A DNA stretch of 64,000 nucleotides from Frankia umida. GTDB taxonomy: Bacteria; Actinomycetota; Actinomycetes; Frankiales; Frankiaceae. The DNA is taken from positions 124,001-188,000 of the forward strand of contig NZ_JALKFT010000002.1 of the NCBI RefSeq assembly GCF_023242945.1. The letters are read 5' to 3'. Positions within the stretch are counted from its first letter, which is position 1. Each line of letters opens with the position of its first letter. Positions 60,074 to 64,000 of this stretch are shown here, in pieces. The notes beneath the pieces are model-generated. The model saw only the letters and a program-made list of their open reading frames with translations. It searched no databases and was not told the origin of the DNA. The position numbers and the translations under genes were made by a program.

Positions 60074-61437
60074 GCCTGCTGGTCGTCGGACTCAACCACC
60101 GCACGGCGCCGACCTCCCTGCTGGAGCAGGCATCGGTCTCGCCCGCGGACACCCCCAAGGTCCTGCACGATCTGACGGCGGCCGCGCACGTGAACGAGGC
60201 GGTCGTGCTCTCCACCTGCAACCGCACCGAGTTCTACGCGGAGGTCGAGACCTTCCACGGCGGCGTCGCCGACATCTCCGACCAGCTGAGCCGGATCTGC
60301 GGCATCGACCTCGCCGACCTGGCCGCGCACCTCTACGTCCACCACGACGCGCGGGCGGTCGGGCACCTGTTCTCCGTCGTCTGCGGGCTCGACTCCATGC
60401 TGGTGGGCGAGTCCCAGATCCTCGGGCAGGTACGTGGCGCGTACCGGGCCGCGCAGGAGGCCGGGGGCAGTGGTGCCGCGCTGTCGGGCCTGTTCCAGGC
60501 GGCGCTGCGGGTCGGTAAGCGGGCCCATTCCGAGACGTCGATCGACGCCGCCGGTGCGTCCATCGTAGCGGTGGGCATCCAACTGGCCGCGGTGAGTCTC
60601 GGTGTCCTGGCGGAGACCCCGGTCGCACCCCTGACCGAGCCCGCCCAGCCCGCGCAGCCGCCGCTGGCGGGTGCCCGCGTGCTGCTCATCGGCGCGGGCG
60701 CGGTCGGCTCGCTGGCGGCGCAGACGGCGCGGCGTGCCGGAGCCAGCGACATCGTGATCGCCAACCGTACGGCGGCCCGGGCGGACCGGGTCGCGCAGCT
60801 GCACGGCGGGCGGGTCGTGAGCCTGTCGGACCTGCCGCACGAGATCATGCTGGCGGACCTGGTGATCTCCTCCACCGGTGCCGCGGGCCTGGTCGTCGAC
60901 CAGGAGATGACGGCCGCCGGCCTCGCCGGGCGCGGTGGGCGACCCCTGGTCTTCCTCGACCTCGCGCTCCCGCACGACATCGACCCGGGCGTGCGTGAGC
61001 TGGCGGGGGTCAGCCTCATCGACATCGAGACGCTGCGGGTCGCCCTGGACGGGGCGCAGGTGGCGCACGACGTCGAGGCGGTCCGCGGGCTGGTCGCGGC
61101 CGAGGTCGCGGGATTCCTCGACCGGCGCCGCGCCGACCGGGTCGCGCCGACCGTGGTGGCGCTGCGCGCCCACGCCGACTCCGTCGTCGGCGCGGAGCTC
61201 GCCCGGTTGCGTACCCGCCTGCCTGACCTGGACAGTCGAGAGTGGGAACAGGTGCAGGGGGCGGTCCGCCGCGTCGTGGACAAGCTGCTGCACGCCCCGA
61301 CCGTGCGCGTCCAGCAGCTGGCCGGCGCACCCGGCGGCGACTCCTACGCGGAGGCGTTGCGGGAACTGTTCGACCTGCCGCGCGAGGTACCCGCAGTGGT
61401 GTCCGCGCCCGATCTTGATCTTGTGGAGCATTCGTGA
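60070..61437 (+). CDS. hemA: Glutamyl-tRNA reductase
   Basis: 455 residues. N-terminal LLVVGLNHRTAPTSLLEQAS, the catalytic Cys in VVLSTCNRTEFYAEVE (~residue 50), GLDSMLVGESQILGQVRGAY, NADPH loop VLLIGAGAVGSLAAQTARRA, and a C-terminal dimerisation helix. It makes glutamate-1-semialdehyde, the first committed step of heme, siroheme and corrin synthesis. It is second in the rex-hemACD operon, coupled on both sides by four-base overlaps. Confidence 0.97.
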   Translation: MSLLVVGLNHRTAPTSLLEQASVSPADTPKVLHDLTAAAHVNEAVVLSTCNRTEFYAEVETFHGGVADISDQLSRICGIDLADLAAHLYVHHDARAVGHLFSVVCGLDSMLVGESQILGQVRGAYRAAQEAGGSGAALSGLFQAALRVGKRAHSETSIDAAGASIVAVGIQLAAVSLGVLAETPVAPLTEPAQPAQPPLAGARVLLIGAGAVGSLAAQTARRAGASDIVIANRTAARADRVAQLHGGRVVSLSDLPHEIMLADLVISSTGAAGLVVDQEMTAAGLAGRGGRPLVFLDLALPHDIDPGVRELAGVSLIDIETLRVALDGAQVAHDVEAVRGLVAAEVAGFLDRRRADRVAPTVVALRAHADSVVGAELARLRTRLPDLDSREWEQVQGAVRRVVDKLLHAPTVRVQQLAGAPGGDSYAEALRELFDLPREVPAVVSAPDLDLVEHS

Positions 61438-62648
61438 CGGCGACCGACCCGACCAGCGACCACGTCGAACCCGCGAGGCGGCGCGCGCAGCTGCGCGCCC
61501 ACTTCGCCGGGCGTCGACTGCGGCTGGGCACCCGCCGATCGGCGCTGGCGATGGCCCAGTCCGGGATGATCGCCGACCAGCTCCGCGCGCAGGTCGGCTG
61601 CGAGGTCGACCTGATCCCGATCGTCACGGCGGGCGACCGTTCGGCCGCGGAGATCAGCCAGATCGGTGGCACCGGCGTGTTCGTCAGCGCGCTGCGGGAC
61701 GCGCTGCTGGCGCAGGAGATCGACCTCGCCGTGCACTCGTTGAAGGACCTGCCGACCGCGACCCCGCCCGGCCTCGTCCTGGCCGCCGTCCCGCCCCGGG
61801 AGGACACTCGGGATGTGCTGGTCTCACCCAGCGGCCGGCGGCTGCGGGAGCTCGGGCGCGGCGCTCGGGTCGCGACCGGGTCGCCGCGCCGTGCCGCGCA
61901 GCTGCGGGCGCTCAGGCTGGACCTTGACGTCGTCCCGATCCGCGGCAACGTCGACACCCGGATCAAGAAGGCCATCGACGGCGAGGTCGACGCGGTCGTG
62001 CTCGCCTACGCCGGGCTCGCCCGCCTCGACCGGCTCGACGCCGTCACCGAGGTCATCGACCCGGAGGTGATGCTGCCGGCGCCCGGCCAGGGGGCGCTCG
62101 CGATCGAGTGCGGCGGTGGTGGCGGGCTCGTGCTGGCCGGTCCGGGGCGGGTTCTGGTCGGCGCGCCGATGACCGAACGTGAAGGGGTGAACCGGGAGAT
62201 CCAGGACGTGACGGCGGCGTGGCGCGCGTCTGCGGGATCGACCGGTGGCCAAACGTGGCCAGATCATGGTCAGCCCGTCGATGGTGCCCTCGCCGAGCTG
62301 CTACGGTTTGTGCTCGATGACGCATCGTCGTCCATCGCGGTGAGGGCCGAACGCGCGTTCCTCGCCGCGATCGAGGCCGGCTGCACCGCCCCGGTCGGCG
62401 CCCTGGCAGTGGCACAGCCGGCGCCGGTGGCGGACGCGGGCCTGGTGGGCGCCGGCTCAGTGGCAACGGCCGGTGATGCGTCCCCCGCGGGTCGACTGCG
62501 CCTGCGGGCGGTCGTCGCCGCGCCGGATGGCAGCACGGTCCTCCGGCGTGACGTGACCGGGTCCGCCGTCGACCCGGAGGCGCTCGGGCAGCGCCTCGCG
62601 GACGACATGCTGTCCGCCGGAGCACACTCGCTGATGGGAACTAGCTGA
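61434..62648 (+). CDS. hemC: Porphobilinogen deaminase (hydroxymethylbilane synthase) with an insertion
   Basis: 404 residues against ~310 in the family. RLGTRRSALAMAQSGMIADQ, DLAVHSLKDLPTATPPGLVL, GSPRRAAQLRALRLDLDVVP, the catalytic loop, and the dipyrromethane-attachment Cys in AAIEAGCTAPVGALAV are all present. Between GQGALAIECG and LLRFVLDDASS about 60 residues are inserted (about 62113-62300), Gly-rich then polar. Another ~15-residue Ala/Pro stretch lies near 62410-62480. The GTG start overlaps the hemA stop (GTGA). Confidence 0.94.
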   Translation: MTATDPTSDHVEPARRRAQLRAHFAGRRLRLGTRRSALAMAQSGMIADQLRAQVGCEVDLIPIVTAGDRSAAEISQIGGTGVFVSALRDALLAQEIDLAVHSLKDLPTATPPGLVLAAVPPREDTRDVLVSPSGRRLRELGRGARVATGSPRRAAQLRALRLDLDVVPIRGNVDTRIKKAIDGEVDAVVLAYAGLARLDRLDAVTEVIDPEVMLPAPGQGALAIECGGGGGLVLAGPGRVLVGAPMTEREGVNREIQDVTAAWRASAGSTGGQTWPDHGQPVDGALAELLRFVLDDASSSIAVRAERAFLAAIEAGCTAPVGALAVAQPAPVADAGLVGAGSVATAGDASPAGRLRLRAVVAAPDGSTVLRRDVTGSAVDPEALGQRLADDMLSAGAHSLMGTS

Positions 62649-62650
62649 GC

Positions 62651-64000
62651 ATGGCCACCCGACGCACGAAGAAGCCCGTCTCCCCGGTCGCACTGGTCGG
62701 CGCCGGTCCCCGCGACCCCGGGTTGTTGACGGTGCTCGCGGTCGAGACCCTGGCGGCGGCCGATCTCGTCGTCGCTGATCCCGACGTCGCACCCGCCGTG
62801 CTGGACCACCTCACCGCCGAGGTCCTGCGCATCGGTGACCTCGAGGCGTCGAAGCCGATCCGGGACGCCGAGGCCGCGACGGCCGCCGTGGTCAGCCGCG
62901 CCCGCGCCGGTGACCGGGTGGTCCGGCTCTACGCGTCCGACCCGTGGCTGACCCGGATCGGCGCCGCCGACGCCCAGGCGCTGGCGAAGGCCCGCATCCC
63001 CTACCGGGTGGTGCCCGGCATCCTCACCGGTGCGGCGGTCGCCACCTACGCCGGCGTCGCACCCGGCTCGCCGATCACGTTCGCCACCACTGCCGGTGAC
63101 TTCTCCTCCTCGGGCACGCTGCCCGCGCCGTCGCCGTTCGGCGGCAGCGACCCGGTCGGGCCGCTGACCGCACCCGGTTTCGGCCGGCTCGGCGCCCGGC
63201 CGATGACCGGGCTGGGCAGCGGCCTCGGTGGGGGTCTGGGCAGCGGCTTCGGCTCGCCGCTGGGCCTGGGTGGCGGTGGTTTCGGTGGCTTCGGCGCTCC
63301 GCCGCCCGCCCCCGGCGACCTCGACTGGGGCGCCCTGGCGCAGACCCCGGGGACCCTCGTCATCACCGCGGCGCCGACCGAGACGGGCAAGGTCGTGGCC
63401 GCCCTGGTCGAACACGGCCGGCCCGGGGACACCCCGGTCGCCGTCACCGTCGATGGCACCACCACCGACCAGCGCACTGTCACCTCCACGCTGGACCGCC
63501 TCGAGGCCGACGTCGCGCCGCTGCTGAACGCCAGCCAGGCACCCGTCTCCCAGGTCGTCATCTCGGTCGGCCCGGTGGTCGCCACCCGCGCGAAGCTGTC
63601 CTGGTGGGAGACCCGCGCGCTGTTCGGCTGGACGGTGCTCGTCCCCCGCACCAAGGAGCAGGCGGCCACCCTGTCCGACCTGCTGCGTTCGCACGGCGCG
63701 AGTCCGCTGGAAGTGCCGACGATCGCCGTCGAGCCGCCGCGTACCGCGGCCCCGATGGAGCGGGCGATCACCGGCCTGGTCTCCGGGCGCTACCAGTGGG
63801 TGGCCTTCACCTCCGTGAACGCGGTGCGCGCCGTCCAGGAGAAGGTCGAGGAGCGCAGCCTGGACGCCCGGGCGTTCGCCGGGGTCAAGGTGGCCGCGAT
63901 CGGCGAGGCCACGGCGGACGCGCTGCGGGCGTTCGGCATCCGACCGGACCTCGTCCCCACGGCGGCGCAGACCAGCGAGGGTCTGCTGGAGGACTGGCCG
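62651..64000 (+). CDS. hemD: Uroporphyrinogen-III synthase fused to a tetrapyrrole-methylase-like domain (partial)
   Basis: 450 codons are visible and the frame runs off the right edge. The N-terminal half is SUMT/CobA-like (VALVGAGPRDPGLLTVLAVE, VLDHLTAEVLRIGD), but the usual GGDP motif reads YASDPWLTRIG. A ~40-residue Gly/Phe-rich insertion (about 63165-63310, GLGGGLGSGFGSPLG) follows. The second half begins WETRALFGWTVLVPRTKEQA and contains AFTSVNAVRAVQEKVEERSL, the uroporphyrinogen-III synthase fold. The same fusion occurs in mycobacteria (Rv0511). It starts two bases after the hemC stop. Confidence 0.93.
   Translation, partial: MATRRTKKPVSPVALVGAGPRDPGLLTVLAVETLAAADLVVADPDVAPAVLDHLTAEVLRIGDLEASKPIRDAEAATAAVVSRARAGDRVVRLYASDPWLTRIGAADAQALAKARIPYRVVPGILTGAAVATYAGVAPGSPITFATTAGDFSSSGTLPAPSPFGGSDPVGPLTAPGFGRLGARPMTGLGSGLGGGLGSGFGSPLGLGGGGFGGFGAPPPAPGDLDWGALAQTPGTLVITAAPTETGKVVAALVEHGRPGDTPVAVTVDGTTTDQRTVTSTLDRLEADVAPLLNASQAPVSQVVISVGPVVATRAKLSWWETRALFGWTVLVPRTKEQAATLSDLLRSHGASPLEVPTIAVEPPRTAAPMERAITGLVSGRYQWVAFTSVNAVRAVQEKVEERSLDARAFAGVKVAAIGEATADALRAFGIRPDLVPTAAQTSEGLLEDWP

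Noticed and set aside
1..64000. tRNA or rRNA genes, insertion sequences, CRISPR arrays
   Set aside because: I looked for T-loop words (GTTCGA with flanking stems), transposase motifs, terminal inverted repeats with target duplications, and regularly spaced repeats on both strands by eye and found none convincing; a tRNAscan or IS search could still find something missed.

Overview
The window is high-GC actinobacterial chromosome, most likely Frankia or a close relative (an inference from gene content; no identity search was possible). Support comes from mycothiol genes (mshA, mshD), GlnR, Rex, a BldN-like sigma factor, an LmeA-like protein, frequent GTG/TTG starts, ATGA/GTGA stop-start overlaps, and many proteins with long Ala/Pro/Gly-rich extensions. 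No tRNA, rRNA, insertion sequence or CRISPR array was seen.

Layout. (1) 1-8000 is the accessory part. A HAD phosphatase end, a ROK sugar kinase, an AroE-like dehydrogenase and a second-type AroB together resemble the RifM, RifN, RifI and RifG proteins of the aminoshikimate (3-amino-5-hydroxybenzoate, AHBA) route to ansamycins. A flavin-dependent halogenase follows 2.3 kb away, behind an AT-rich leader. This looks like the right edge of an undescribed AHBA-type natural-product locus. (2) 8000-23000 is mixed housekeeping: an HD hydrolase, a SelA-like protein lacking the PLP lysine, a manganese (yybP-ykoY) riboswitch ahead of a TMEM165/GDT1 transporter, a STAS protein, mshD-glnR, an alpha/beta hydrolase-MoaD pair, an LmeA-like lipid-binding protein, and a thioredoxin. 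A cysteine-rich leader peptide precedes DUF4395-sseA-sseC; a DsrE protein and a nitrobindin follow. (3) 23236-26784 is dnaE.

(4) 26800-64000 follows the gene order of the mycobacterial hbhA-mshA-gpm1-senX3-regX3-ppx-proC-hem region: a YbjN protein, mshA, a macro-domain protein, an XRE regulator with an HbhA-like protein, a DUF349 protein, a solute-binding lipoprotein, an NsdA-like regulator, ygfZ, gpmA, phoU, and a divergent histidine kinase/response regulator pair with a PHO box. Then come ppx, a sugar isomerase, proC, bS22, a SAM hydrolase, an epimerase, a PlsC-type acyltransferase, a HAD-IB phosphatase, a bldN-like sigma gene, a glutaredoxin, and the rex-hemA-hemC-hemD operon under a Rex operator. 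The last gene runs off the right edge.

Regulatory logic visible in the DNA: manganese sensing (riboswitch with a competing hairpin), cysteine/sulfur sensing (leader peptide), phosphate (PHO box), redox NADH/NAD+ (Rex operator), plus several palindromes of unknown function. Short tandem repeats of 7-17 bp sit in intergenic DNA and low-complexity coding tails throughout.
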